64,000 nt of DNA, from contig NZ_FOFL01000003.1 of the NCBI RefSeq assembly GCF_900110945.1, positions 1-64,000 of the forward strand, read 5' to 3'. The notes under the pieces are model-generated. The model was given only the letters and a program-made list of their open reading frames with translations, was not told the DNA's origin and ran no database searches. Of the stretch, positions 54,703 through 62,965 are shown in pieces (position 1 is the stretch's first letter; the number at the start of each line of letters is the position of its first letter). This DNA comes from Devosia sp. YR412. Lineage in GTDB: Bacteria > Pseudomonadota > Alphaproteobacteria > Rhizobiales > Devosiaceae. Both the position numbers and the translations under genes were made by a program.

Positions 54703-55215
54703 ATGTCTGACGAAACCCAGGGCGGCGCTGCCCCGCAGGCTGCCAACCCACCGTCGATGAACCTGGTCGGTCAGTATATCCGCGACCTCTCCTTCGAGAA
54801 CCCGGGCGCACCGGGTTCGATCATGGCTGGCGGCGGCAATCCGGCGTTCAACGTCTCGATCTCGGTCGGCGTCAAGAAGCAGGCCGACGACCTGTATGCC
54901 GTCGAGCTGACGCTCAATGCCAAGGCCAATCGCGAAGCCACGGTCCTGTTCAATGTGGAACTGGTGTATGGCGGCGTGTTCCGCCTCAAGAATGTGCCGG
55001 AAGTTCAGCTCAGCCAGCTGCTGATGATTGAATGCCCGCGCCTGATCTTCCCGTTTGCCCGCCAGGTTCTGGCCAGCGTCACCCAGCAGGGCGGCTTCCC
55101 GCCGCTGATGATGGAGCCGGTGGATTTCGCCGCCATCTATCGCCAGAACCTGCAGAAGCTCGCCGCCCAGCAGGGTGCCGCCGCTGCACCGGCCGAGCCA
55201 GAAAAGCTGAACTGA
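54703..55215 (+). CDS. secB: Protein-export chaperone SecB
   Basis: A 170-aa SecB tetramer subunit. Q-Y-I-R-D-L-S-F-E-N-P near residue 25 and P-R-L-I-F-P-F-A-R near residue 112 are diagnostic. It keeps preproteins unfolded for SecA. An ATG at 54697 is an alternative start six bases earlier. A strong terminator follows, shared with the convergent dnaQ. Confidence 0.96.
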   Translation: MSDETQGGAAPQAANPPSMNLVGQYIRDLSFENPGAPGSIMAGGGNPAFNVSISVGVKKQADDLYAVELTLNAKANREATVLFNVELVYGGVFRLKNVPEVQLSQLLMIECPRLIFPFARQVLASVTQQGGFPPLMMEPVDFAAIYRQNLQKLAAQQGAAAAPAEPEKLN

Positions 55216-55239
55216 TCTTTTGGCTTTGTGAAATTGAAG

Positions 55240-55265
55240 AAGCCCCGGGAGACCGGGGCTTTTTT
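55240..55265. terminator. Terminator between secB and dnaQ
   Basis: AAGCCCCGG-GAGA-CCGGGGCTT followed by TTTT: nine pairs and a tetraloop, 25 bases after secB. Confidence 0.88.
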
Positions 55266-55980
55266 ATTGGGCTGCCGTGTCCACGGTCTCAACATACTGC
55301 GCCCAGATCGCGTCGGCGCCCATCTTGGCAACAATTGCCGCATGGGCGGCAGCCTCTTGCGGCGTCAGCCGTGAGGGCAGGGCGACCGGGCGCTGCGGTA
55401 CCACGACACGGGTAGCGATCGCATCGGCACCCGACACGCGGGTTTCGGCGATCAGCGCCAGGCTGACCTGCTTGCCGCCGATCAGTTCGAGATAGACTTC
55501 GGCCAGGATCTCGCTGTCGAGCAAGGCGCCATGCAGCGTGCGGCGGGAATTGTCGATGCCGTAGTGCTTGCACAAGGCATCGAGGCTCACCCGAGCGCCG
55601 GGGTGCTTTTCGCGCGCCACCATCACCGTATCGATGACCTTGTTGGTCAGGCGGCCCTGGCCGGTTTTTTCCAGTTCGGCATTGAGAAAGCCCATGTCGA
55701 AGGGCGCATTGTGGATGACCAGCGTCGCGTCGCCGATAAACTCCCGGAAATCATTGGCCACCGCGCCAAACAGCGGCTTGTCGGCCAGGAATTCCTCGCT
55801 CAGCCCATGCACGCGGAAGGCTTCTGCCGGCATGTCGCGCTGCGGGTTGATATAGACGTGATAGTGCCGGCCCGAGGGAATGTGATTGATCAGCTCGACA
55901 CAGCCGATTTCGACCAGCCGGTCACCCTGCTGCGGGGACAGGCCGGTGGTTTCGGTATCGAGCACAATCTCACGATTCAA
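55264..55980 (-). CDS. dnaQ: DNA polymerase III epsilon subunit
   Basis: A 238-aa 3'-5' proofreading exonuclease. The DEDD motifs are V-L-D-T-E-T-T-G near residue 6, H-N-A-P-F-D-M-G near residue 89 and H-G-A-L-L-D-S-E near residue 149. It starts with TTG, sharing TTGA with the coaE stop. It is last in the leftward run maf-aroE-coaE-dnaQ, which is close to the probable origin. Confidence 0.95.
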   Translation of the reverse strand: MNREIVLDTETTGLSPQQGDRLVEIGCVELINHIPSGRHYHVYINPQRDMPAEAFRVHGLSEEFLADKPLFGAVANDFREFIGDATLVIHNAPFDMGFLNAELEKTGQGRLTNKVIDTVMVAREKHPGARVSLDALCKHYGIDNSRRTLHGALLDSEILAEVYLELIGGKQVSLALIAETRVSGADAIATRVVVPQRPVALPSRLTPQEAAAHAAIVAKMGADAIWAQYVETVDTAAQ

Positions 55981-56573
55981 TGTTTTGGCCCTTTGGCTTT
56001 GATGCTGGCGACGAGTGCCGCGACCATTTTGACGGTCTCATGCACGGGCATGCCGGTATCGAACAGATAGGTGGCGCGCGCCTTCTTGTCCGCCTGTGGC
56101 ATCTGGCGGGCAAGAATGGTGTCGAGCTTTTCCACCGTCATGCCCGGCCGCGCCAAAGCCCGCTGCCGCTGGATCGCTTCGTCGACCCAGGTCACCGCCA
56201 CGGCATAGAAGCCATAGTCATAGCCACTTTCAAACAGCAGCGGCACTTCCACCACAGCCAGCTCGTGTCCCGCCAGTTCCGCCTCATCCATGAAACGGGT
56301 AATGCGGGCGCGCACCAGCGGATGCACCAGGGCTTCCAACCGCTTGAAGCCCGACGGGTCTTTCGCCAATTGCTGCGACAGCAGCGTGCGGTCGATCGCG
56401 CCATTGCGCGTCACGCCGGGGAAAGCCGCTTCTACCGGCGCCACAGCCTCGCCGGCATAGAGCTCCGCAACCGCCTCGTCAGCCGACAGCACCGGCACAC
56501 CGAGATCGGAAAAAGCCTTGAGCACCGTAGACTTGCCCGTCGCGATGGAGCCGGTCAGTCCGATACGCCACAT
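55977..56573 (-). CDS. coaE: Dephospho-CoA kinase
   Basis: A 198-aa P-loop kinase for the last step of coenzyme A synthesis. G-L-T-G-S-I-A-T-G-K-S-T at residues 5-16 is the P-loop, and L-S-A-D-E-A-V-A near residue 32 is the substrate motif. The ATG at 56573 follows GGGG by nine bases; a TTG at 56579 overlapping the aroE stop is the alternative. Confidence 0.94.
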   Translation of the reverse strand: MWRIGLTGSIATGKSTVLKAFSDLGVPVLSADEAVAELYAGEAVAPVEAAFPGVTRNGAIDRTLLSQQLAKDPSGFKRLEALVHPLVRARITRFMDEAELAGHELAVVEVPLLFESGYDYGFYAVAVTWVDEAIQRQRALARPGMTVEKLDTILARQMPQADKKARATYLFDTGMPVHETVKMVAALVASIKAKGPKH

Positions 56574-56575
56574 GC

Positions 56576-57403
56576 TCAATGCCCCAGGGTCGCTTCGATC
56601 GTCGCCCGCAGCGCCGGCGTGACCTCCGGCCGCACGCCGAACCAGGCCTCAAAGCCCGGCACGGCCTGATGCAGCAACATGCCGAGGCCATCGACCGTCT
56701 TGAGGCCATGCATGGTGGCATCCACCAGCAGCGGCGTCTTCAGCGGCGTATAGACGATATCGGTCACCAGCGCCGTCTTGGGCAGGAGGCCGAGATCGAA
56801 ATCAAAGCCCGTGCCATGCATGCCGATGGAGCTGGTGTTGACGACAAGCCCGACCCGGGGTGCGTTTTCGGCCCATTCTTCAAGCCTATGCGCCAGGATA
56901 GGCCCGCCGATGGCCGCGGCAAGCGCCTCGGCATTGGCGAGGGTCCGGTTCAGCAGATGGATGCGGCCAAGACCGCGATGGCGCAGCGCGACCAGGATGG
57001 CACGGGCAGCGCCACCGGCGCCGATCACCACGGCCTCTTCCACCTTGTCGGACCATGCGGGCACGGCGGCATCGAGATTACCAAGAAAGCCCAGGTAGTC
57101 GGTATTGGTGCCAAAAACCCTGCCGTCGCGCAGGATCAGCGTATTCACCGCGCCGATTGTCCGCGCCAGCGGATCGACGTCATCACAGAGCGCAAACACC
57201 GCTTCCTTGTGCGGAATGGTGACATTGCCGCCGGCGAACTCGCCCGAACGCAGGCGATCGAAGAAGGCCGGCAGTTCGTCCGGCGCCACGTCGATCGCTT
57301 CATAGCTGCCGTCAATGCCATGCTCTGCCAGCCAGCTGCCATGGATCAGCGGCGAGCGGGAGTGGTTGATCGGATGGCCGATGACAAAGGCTTTGATGGT
57401 CAC
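56576..57403 (-). CDS. aroE: Shikimate dehydrogenase
   Basis: A 275-aa NADPH-dependent enzyme of the shikimate pathway. The start has H-P-I-N-H-S-R-S-P near residue 9, N-V-T-I-P-H-K-E near residue 60 carries the catalytic Lys, and the NADP loop is V-I-G-A-G-G-A-A near residue 126. It overlaps maf by four bases. Confidence 0.95.
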   Translation of the reverse strand: MTIKAFVIGHPINHSRSPLIHGSWLAEHGIDGSYEAIDVAPDELPAFFDRLRSGEFAGGNVTIPHKEAVFALCDDVDPLARTIGAVNTLILRDGRVFGTNTDYLGFLGNLDAAVPAWSDKVEEAVVIGAGGAARAILVALRHRGLGRIHLLNRTLANAEALAAAIGGPILAHRLEEWAENAPRVGLVVNTSSIGMHGTGFDFDLGLLPKTALVTDIVYTPLKTPLLVDATMHGLKTVDGLGMLLHQAVPGFEAWFGVRPEVTPALRATIEATLGH

Positions 57404-57993
57404 GAAAGCGCCTCGGGGGCAAAGCTGCGCAAGGCCGCCAGCAGCGGCAGCAAGGGCAGGCCCAGGATGGTGAAATAGTCGCCCGTCACCGTCTCGAACA
57501 GGCGAATGCTAGGCCCTTCCAGACGATAGGAACCGACCGACCCCAAGACCGCCTCGCCCTCGAGAGCCAGCACATGGTCGCGCTCCTCGGGAGTAAACTC
57601 GCGCATGGTCAGCTCTGCCGTCTGGATATCGGACCACAGCAGCTGGTTATCGCGCGCCAGCGCCACGGCAGCATGCAGGCGATGGGTCTTGCCGCGCAGA
57701 TGATCGAGCTGGGCTATCGCCGCATAGCGGTCGGCCGGCTTGTGCAAAAGCTCGGTGCCGAGACCCAGCGTCTGGTCAGCGCCGATCACGATTGCCCCAG
57801 GATGGGCGGCGGAAACCGTTAACGCCTTGCGTTGTGCCAAGAGCAGCGCCACATCACGGCCATCGCCGCCGGCCGCCAAAGTTGCGTCCTCGAGGCTGCG
57901 TTCGTCGAGCGTGGCTGGCTCTGCGGAAAACTGCAATCCGGCCTGCGTGAGCAGGGCTTTGCGGGTTTCGCTCTGGCTGGCAAGGATCAACAT
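57400..57993 (-). CDS. maf: Maf-family nucleotide pyrophosphatase
   Basis: A 197-aa protein: L-A-S-Q-S-E-T-R at the N-terminus, V-I-G-A-D-Q-T-L near residue 70 and the C-terminal D-Y-F-T-I-L-G-L-P-L are the Maf/YhdE signature. It degrades non-canonical NTPs. It begins the leftward run away from the probable oriC. The maf-aroE-coaE-dnaQ order on the far side of the origin from hemE is standard in Rhizobiales. Confidence 0.93.
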   Translation of the reverse strand: MLILASQSETRKALLTQAGLQFSAEPATLDERSLEDATLAAGGDGRDVALLLAQRKALTVSAAHPGAIVIGADQTLGLGTELLHKPADRYAAIAQLDHLRGKTHRLHAAVALARDNQLLWSDIQTAELTMREFTPEERDHVLALEGEAVLGSVGSYRLEGPSIRLFETVTGDYFTILGLPLLPLLAALRSFAPEALS

Positions 57994-58434
57994 GGCTTCA
58001 TGTTTTCCACACTGTCATCCACAGCTCAAGCCCGGCCTGTGATAATGACTCATGACTTTGACCCGATGCCAAACTTGTTCGACTTGGTTACCAAAACATT
58101 AACAGGCTGGCGTCACATGCCTGTCAGAAATGGCTATGGATAGGTCTGGGGATAACTCATTCGATCTAACCCACGCTCGCCAAGCGGATTTGCACAGCGC
58201 GATTCGAATCGTTGACTCCGGAGTCGCCGCGTTAAGCTTTCGTTAATCAGTGTGAACGAGGGGTTAAGCCGGCTTCATGCACAGGCGCCGTTAGCGTCTC
58301 GTTTACCCTCTGCTGCGCGCTTCTGCCGCCACCATGGCAATTGTGGACAGCGCTTAATTGGCTCAAAACACCGCTATGATAATACTGATACGAAGTAAGA
58401 AAGACTCTTTAGGGGTTTTGAAGGGAAGTAAGTC
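57994..58434. other. Probable chromosomal replication origin (oriC) region
   Basis: A 441-base gene-free gap between divergent maf and hemE. In Caulobacter and Rhizobiales the origin lies next to hemE. The gap has DnaA-box-like words within one mismatch of TTATCCACA: TTTTCCACA (58003), TCATCCACA (58015), and TGGGGATAA (58147, reverse), weaker ones at 58135 and 58342, a CtrA site at 58232-58246, and an AT-richer stretch at 58350-58425 before hemE. Confidence 0.8.
58232..58246. promoter_or_regulatory. CtrA-type full site in the probable oriC
   Basis: TTAA-GCTTTCG-TTAA, an exact TTAA-N7-TTAA. CtrA blocks initiation at the Caulobacter origin by binding such sites next to DnaA boxes. Confidence 0.65.
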
Positions 58435-59460
58435 GTGACCCACAAACCTCTGCTGGCAACGGTCCTGGGCGAGAAGCAGGAGCGGCCGCCGATCTGGATC
58501 ATGCGCCAGGCCGGCCGCTATCTGCCGGAATACCGCGCCATCCGCTCGGAAGTGAAAAACTTTCTCGAGCTTTGCTACACGCCCGACCTTGCCACCGAGG
58601 TAACGCTGCAGCCTTTGCGGCGCTTCGATCTCGATGCCGCGATCCTGTTTTCCGACATTCTGGTTGTTCCCGATGCGCTCGGCCAGTCGGTGCGCTTTGA
58701 AGCCGGCGAAGGTCCGGTCCTTGATCCGGTGAGCGTGGACAGCATCGCCGGGCTTGGGAAGGAGATGGATCCGCTGACCCATCTCGCGCCGGTCCTTGAG
58801 ACCGTGCGTCGCCTGCGCGCGGCCCTGGCACGGGAAAAGACCCTGATCGGCTTCTGTGGCTCTCCCTGGACCGTGGCGACCTATATGATCGGCGGTCGTG
58901 GCTCGCCAGATCAAGCCGCGGCGCGCTTGTTCGCTTTGCGCCATCCGGAAGCCTTCGCGGCGCTGATCGATGTGCTTGTCGAAACCAGCATCAACTATCT
59001 GGTTGCACAGTTTGAAGCCGGCGCCGATGTGGTGCAGCTGTTCGAAAGCTGGGCGCTCAATCTTGATGATGACGCCTTCACCAGCCGGGTCATCGAACCC
59101 AATCGCCGCATCGTCGAGGGCGTGCGGGCTCGGGTGCCTAATGCGCCGGTCATCGGCTTTCCGCGCGGCGCCGCCGGTAACTTGGCGCGCTATGCCGAAA
59201 AGACCGGCGTCAATGCCATGGGCATCGACTATGCGACGCCGCTGACCTTCGCCGCTAACCTGCCAAAACACCTGCCGCTGCAGGGCAATCTCGATCCGCT
59301 ACGCCTTGTCGCCGGCGGCCAGCAGCTCGACGACCGCGTCGATGCGATCATCACGGCCTTTGCCGACCGGCCGCATATCTTCAATCTGGGCCATGGCATC
59401 GTGCCGGAAACCCCGATCGAACATGTCGCGCGACTGGTCGAGCGGGTGAAGAAGGGCTAG
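58435..59460 (+). CDS. hemE: Uroporphyrinogen decarboxylase
   Basis: A 341-aa enzyme that removes four carboxyl groups from uroporphyrinogen III in haem synthesis. W-I-M-R-Q-A-G-R-Y-L-P-E-Y-R near residue 20 is signature 1, and G-F-C-G-S-P-W-T near residue 139 is signature 2. It starts with GTG behind GAAGGGAAG. It is the canonical neighbour of the origin in this group. Confidence 0.96.
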   Translation: MTHKPLLATVLGEKQERPPIWIMRQAGRYLPEYRAIRSEVKNFLELCYTPDLATEVTLQPLRRFDLDAAILFSDILVVPDALGQSVRFEAGEGPVLDPVSVDSIAGLGKEMDPLTHLAPVLETVRRLRAALAREKTLIGFCGSPWTVATYMIGGRGSPDQAAARLFALRHPEAFAALIDVLVETSINYLVAQFEAGADVVQLFESWALNLDDDAFTSRVIEPNRRIVEGVRARVPNAPVIGFPRGAAGNLARYAEKTGVNAMGIDYATPLTFAANLPKHLPLQGNLDPLRLVAGGQQLDDRVDAIITAFADRPHIFNLGHGIVPETPIEHVARLVERVKKG

Positions 59461-59490
59461 AGCCAGTTTTGAGCTGTTGAGGAGTTCAGA

Positions 59491-59919
59491 ATGTATGAAT
59501 GGGTCAAGGCCCTGCACGTGATCTCGGTGATCGCCTGGATGGCGGGGATGATGTATTTGCCCCGCCTCTTCGTCTATCACGCCGAATCTGCCGTCGGCTC
59601 CGACAAGTCCGAGACTTTCAAGGTGATGGAGCGCCGGCTGTATCGCGGCATCATCACCCCGGCGATGATCGCCACCTGGATATTCGGCCTTTGGTTGGCC
59701 TTCGGCTTCGGCATTGTGGATTTTTCGCAGGGCTGGATGTGGGTAAAAGCCGCCATGGTCCTGGCACTCAGCGGTGTGCACGGCTGGTATGGCGGCATGC
59801 TGCGCAAGTTCCAGAACGATGCGAACACGCGGCCGCATACATTCTACCGCGCGATCAACGAAATCCCCTTCGTGATTGCCATTGTCATCGTCATCATGGT
59901 GATCGTGAAGCCGTTTTGA
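59491..59919 (+). CDS. hemJ: Protoporphyrinogen oxidase HemJ
   Basis: A 142-aa membrane protein with four helices. H-V-I-S-V-I-A-W-M-A-G-M-M-Y-L-P-R near residue 10-26 and V-K-A-A-M-V-L near residue 86 are HemJ features; His10 is the conserved haem-linked histidine. It oxidises protoporphyrinogen IX after HemE and later steps. GAGGAG precedes the start. Confidence 0.93.
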   Translation: MYEWVKALHVISVIAWMAGMMYLPRLFVYHAESAVGSDKSETFKVMERRLYRGIITPAMIATWIFGLWLAFGFGIVDFSQGWMWVKAAMVLALSGVHGWYGGMLRKFQNDANTRPHTFYRAINEIPFVIAIVIVIMVIVKPF

Positions 59920-59950
59920 CTGAGCCTGCCATTCTGGCATAATCCCTCAG

Positions 59951-60017
59951 GCGTCACCTCAAATCGCGCCACTGGCGCGATTTTTCCTTCGAACCGGTTC
60001 GAAGTTTCACGTGAATC
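59951..60017. repeat. Structured intergenic repeat ending in a parS-like word, copy C
   Basis: Inner stem AAATCGCGCC-ACT-GGCGCGATTT (59961-59983), then TTCGAACCGGTTCGAA, a 16-bp perfect palindrome (59988-60003), and GTTTCACGTGAATC. The inner stem differs from copy A at paired positions on both arms. It lies in the hemJ-rho gap. Confidence 0.7.
60004..60017 (-). promoter_or_regulatory. parS-like 14-mer
   Basis: GTTTCACGTGAATC, the right end of structured repeat copy C, in the gap before rho. Confidence 0.6.
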
Positions 60018-60185
60018 CGTGGGTGCTTTCGTTTCAATCTTGAATATGTCTCAACTTCGCGCTACATCCCTTGCAACGCATCCCAAAATCTAGCCGACCT
60101 CCCCGGTCGCTGCGCGGTGCCTACCCCTCCCAAATATATCGCCTGTCACGACGATCATAAGTTTCCCAATAGGGTCTCCCGCTAC

Positions 60186-61451
60186 ATGCAGAATATGAAG
60201 CTCAGCGAGCTCAAGGCCAAATCTCCGGCCGAACTCCTGGTGTTCGCTGAAGAACACGAGGTCGAGAACGCCTCGACCATGCGCAAACAGGAATTGATGT
60301 TTGCCATCCTGAAAGAACTGGCCGCCCAGGAAGTGGACATCACCGGTGAAGGCGTCGTTGAAGTCCTGCCCGACGGTTTCGGTTTCCTGCGCTCCCCGGA
60401 CGCCAACTACCTGCCCGGTCCTGACGACATCTATGTCAGCCCATCCCAGATTCGTCGCTTTGGTCTGCGCACCGGCGACACGGTCGAAGGCCAGATCCGG
60501 TCTCCCAAGGATGGCGAGCGCTATTTCGCGCTGCTCAAGGTCAACACCATCAATTTCGAAGATCCCGAGGCCGTGCGCCACAAGGTCAACTTCGACAATC
60601 TGACGCCGCTTTACCCGGAAGAGCGCCTCCGCATGGAGCTGCCCGATCCGACCGTCAAGGATCGTTCGGCGCGGCTGCTCGATCTGGTGGCCCCGCTCGG
60701 CAAGGGCCAGCGCGCTCTGATCGTTGCGCCGCCACGTACCGGTAAGACGGTACTGTTGCAAAATATTGCACAGTCGATCGCCACTAATCATCCTGAATGC
60801 TATCTGATCGTGCTGCTGATCGACGAGCGGCCCGAAGAAGTGACCGACATGCAGCGCTCGGTGCGCGGCGAAGTCATTTCCTCGACCTTCGACGAACCCG
60901 CCTCGCGCCACGTCCAGGTCGCCGAAATGGTCATCGAAAAGGCCAAGCGCCTGGTCGAACACAAGCGCGACGTGGTAATCCTGCTCGATTCGATCACCCG
61001 CCTCGGCCGCGCGTACAACACCGTCGTGCCGTCCTCCGGCAAGGTGCTCACCGGCGGTGTCGATGCCAATGCCCTGCAGCGCCCGAAGCGTTTCTTCGGT
61101 GCTGCCCGCAATATCGAAGACGGCGGCTCGCTGACCATCATTTCTACGGCGCTTATCGATACTGGTTCGCGCATGGACGAAGTGATCTTTGAGGAGTTCA
61201 AGGGCACCGGTAACTCGGAAATCATCCTTGACCGCAAGGTCGCCGACAAGCGCATCTTCCCGGCGCTGGACATCACCAAGTCCGGCACCCGCAAGGAAGA
61301 GCTGCTGGTCGAAGGCGATATTCTCAAGAAGATGTATGTGCTGCGCCGAATCCTCAATCCGATGGGCACGATCGATGCCATGGAATTCCTGGTCGACAAG
61401 GTGCGCCAGACCAAAACCAATTCGGATTTCTTCGACTCGATGAATACCTGA
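60186..61451 (+). CDS. rho: Transcription termination factor Rho
   Basis: A 421-aa hexameric helicase. The N-terminal RNA-binding domain has D-G-F-G-F-L-R near residue 63, Walker A is A-P-P-R-T-G-K-T near residue 183, and Walker B V-V-I-L-L-D-S near residue 268. AGGG lies about 11 bases before the ATG at 60186; the longer frame from 60117 is leader. hemJ-rho-mnmE order is standard. Confidence 0.97.
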   Translation: MQNMKLSELKAKSPAELLVFAEEHEVENASTMRKQELMFAILKELAAQEVDITGEGVVEVLPDGFGFLRSPDANYLPGPDDIYVSPSQIRRFGLRTGDTVEGQIRSPKDGERYFALLKVNTINFEDPEAVRHKVNFDNLTPLYPEERLRMELPDPTVKDRSARLLDLVAPLGKGQRALIVAPPRTGKTVLLQNIAQSIATNHPECYLIVLLIDERPEEVTDMQRSVRGEVISSTFDEPASRHVQVAEMVIEKAKRLVEHKRDVVILLDSITRLGRAYNTVVPSSGKVLTGGVDANALQRPKRFFGAARNIEDGGSLTIISTALIDTGSRMDEVIFEEFKGTGNSEIILDRKVADKRIFPALDITKSGTRKEELLVEGDILKKMYVLRRILNPMGTIDAMEFLVDKVRQTKTNSDFFDSMNT

Positions 61452-61525
61452 CGGCCTCGGGCCGATATATTGAAGAGCGGCATGCTGAAAGGCGTGTCGC
61501 TCTTTGCTTTTCTGGAACTGTTTGA

Positions 61526-62806
61526 ATGACCGACACCATCGTAGCGCTGTCCTCCGGTGCACCACCCTCGGGCCTTGCGGTCATTCGTCTGTCTGGTCCA
61601 AGGACGGCCGAGCTGTTGCGCGATGTCAGCGGTATTCTGCCAGAGCCCCGCAAATTGACGCTGCGCCCCATTGGTGCCCACAGCCTGCTCGACCGCGGGC
61701 TTGTTGCCTGGTTTCCCGGCCCACACAGCTTTACCGGCGAGGATTGTGCCGAACTGCAGGTGCATGGCTCACCCGCCGGCGTCCGCGCCATCCTCAAACT
61801 GCTCACTTCTAAGGGCGCCCGCCTCGCCGAAGCCGGGGAATTTACCCGTCGCGCCTTCGAAAACGGCAAGCTGGACCTGGTGGAGATCGAGGGCCTTGGC
61901 GATCTGCTCGAAGCTGAAACCGAGAACCAGCGTCGCCAGGCCCTGGCGCGTTTTGAGGGCGGCCTGACCCAGCGCATCGATGCCTGGCGCGACCAATTGC
62001 TCGACCTGCGCGCCGAAATCGAAGCCCGACTAGACTTTTCCGACGAAGGCGATGTCGACGAAGCACTGCCCACGGAATTCGGCACCAGCATAGCCGCGCT
62101 GCGCCGCGATATCGAAACCGCTCTCGCCTCAATCGAACACGGCCGCATCATCCGCGAAGGCATTCGTGTTGCTGTTGCTGGCCCACCCAACGCGGGAAAA
62201 TCCAGCCTGATCAACGCCTTGGCCAAGTCTGACATTGCCATTGTCACCGACGAAGCCGGCACCACCCGCGACGTGCGCGAGGTTCCGCTCGACATCGGCG
62301 GTCAGCTCTACATCCTGCTCGACCTCGCCGGCCTGCGCGATACCGACAGCAAGGCCGAAGCCGAAGGCGTCCGTCGGGCTAGGCTGGCCATCGACCAAGC
62401 CGATATCGTTCTCTGGCTGACCGCGCCTGACATTGCCGATAACAACCTACCCGCCGAAGGCGCCATCCGCGTCGGCACCAAGGCTGATATCGGTGTCACC
62501 GCAAATGTTGATGTCACGGTCTCGACGCAGATCGGGCAGGGGATGGATGAGCTACTGGCATTGATCGCCAAGGCCGGGGCTAACCTCACAACCGGTGAGC
62601 CATCTCTGCTGAGCCGGGAGCGCGACCGATTGGCGCTCTCAGCGTCCGTGGAAGCTCTAACCCACGCACAGCAGCAATTGGGCTCGCCTGAACTGGCCGC
62701 CGAAAGCCTGCGTATTGCATCGCAATCACTAGAGCGTTTGGTGGGGCGACTTGATGCCGAGCGCGTCTTGGACCGATTGTTTGCCAGCTTTTGCATTGGC
62801 AAATGA
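61526..62806 (+). CDS. mnmE: tRNA modification GTPase MnmE
   Basis: A 426-aa GTPase that with MnmG modifies wobble uridine in tRNA. The N-terminal domain starts D-T-I-V-A-L-S-S-G, the G1 motif is G-P-P-N-A-G-K-S-S near residue 219, and D-E-A-G-T-T-R-D near residue 240 is G2/G3. The C-terminus ends C-I-G-K, with the conserved Cys. Its stop codon TGA lies inside the parS-like word at 62805. Confidence 0.96.
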   Translation: MTDTIVALSSGAPPSGLAVIRLSGPRTAELLRDVSGILPEPRKLTLRPIGAHSLLDRGLVAWFPGPHSFTGEDCAELQVHGSPAGVRAILKLLTSKGARLAEAGEFTRRAFENGKLDLVEIEGLGDLLEAETENQRRQALARFEGGLTQRIDAWRDQLLDLRAEIEARLDFSDEGDVDEALPTEFGTSIAALRRDIETALASIEHGRIIREGIRVAVAGPPNAGKSSLINALAKSDIAIVTDEAGTTRDVREVPLDIGGQLYILLDLAGLRDTDSKAEAEGVRRARLAIDQADIVLWLTAPDIADNNLPAEGAIRVGTKADIGVTANVDVTVSTQIGQGMDELLALIAKAGANLTTGEPSLLSRERDRLALSASVEALTHAQQQLGSPELAAESLRIASQSLERLVGRLDAERVLDRLFASFCIGK

Positions 62807-62818
62807 TTCACGTGAAAC
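62805..62818 (+). promoter_or_regulatory. parS-like 14-mer overlapping the mnmE stop
   Basis: GATTCACGTGAAAC, whose first two bases are the last two of the mnmE TGA. It is the left end of structured repeat copy D (reverse orientation). Confidence 0.65.
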
Positions 62819-62890
62819 TTCGAACCATCCCGCAGGGCAAATGGCTCCATTGGAGCGATTTGAGGTGAGAAGGCCATAAGAGCTATGCTC
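62805..62890. repeat. Structured intergenic repeat with a parS-like word, copy D (inverted)
   Basis: Read on the minus strand: CATAGCTCTTATGGCC, then inner stem AAATCGCTCC-AAT-GGAGCCATTT, TTCGAA and GTTTCACGTGAATC. It shares CACCTCAAATCGC and TTCGAAGTTTCACG with copy C. Confidence 0.68.
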
Positions 62891-62918
62891 GCATGGCAGA
62901 CCCAAGGCAGCGTGAATT

Positions 62919-62932
62919 GATTCACGTGAAAC
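62919..62932 (+). promoter_or_regulatory. parS-like 14-mer, best match, before mnmG
   Basis: With flanks it reads TGATTCACGTGAAACA, one base from the parS consensus TGTTTCACGTGAAACA. It lies 47 bases before mnmG. In this group parAB lies a few genes further downstream (after mnmG and rsmG), outside the window. Confidence 0.7.
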
Positions 62933-62965
62933 ATTGGCCTATTGAGCCGGTCTGGAGAATTCGCC

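Noticed and set aside
59498..59512. GCACGTGATC in hemJ as another parS-like word
   Set aside because: It matches only CACGTGA and lacks the TTC arm; chance match within hemJ.
61452..61470. CGGCC-TCG-GGCCG after rho as a terminator
   Set aside because: Short stem and no T-run; could be chance.
60090..61565. Long open frame (491 codons) antisense to rho
   Set aside because: Shadow of rho; no ribosome site or recognisable domain.
9066..62890. Dispersed repeats as a possible CRISPR array
   Set aside because: Copies are tens of kilobases apart with no regular spacing.
2032..62932. CACGTG as an E-box or other regulator site
   Set aside because: E-boxes are eukaryotic; the conserved word is longer than CACGTG and fits parS.
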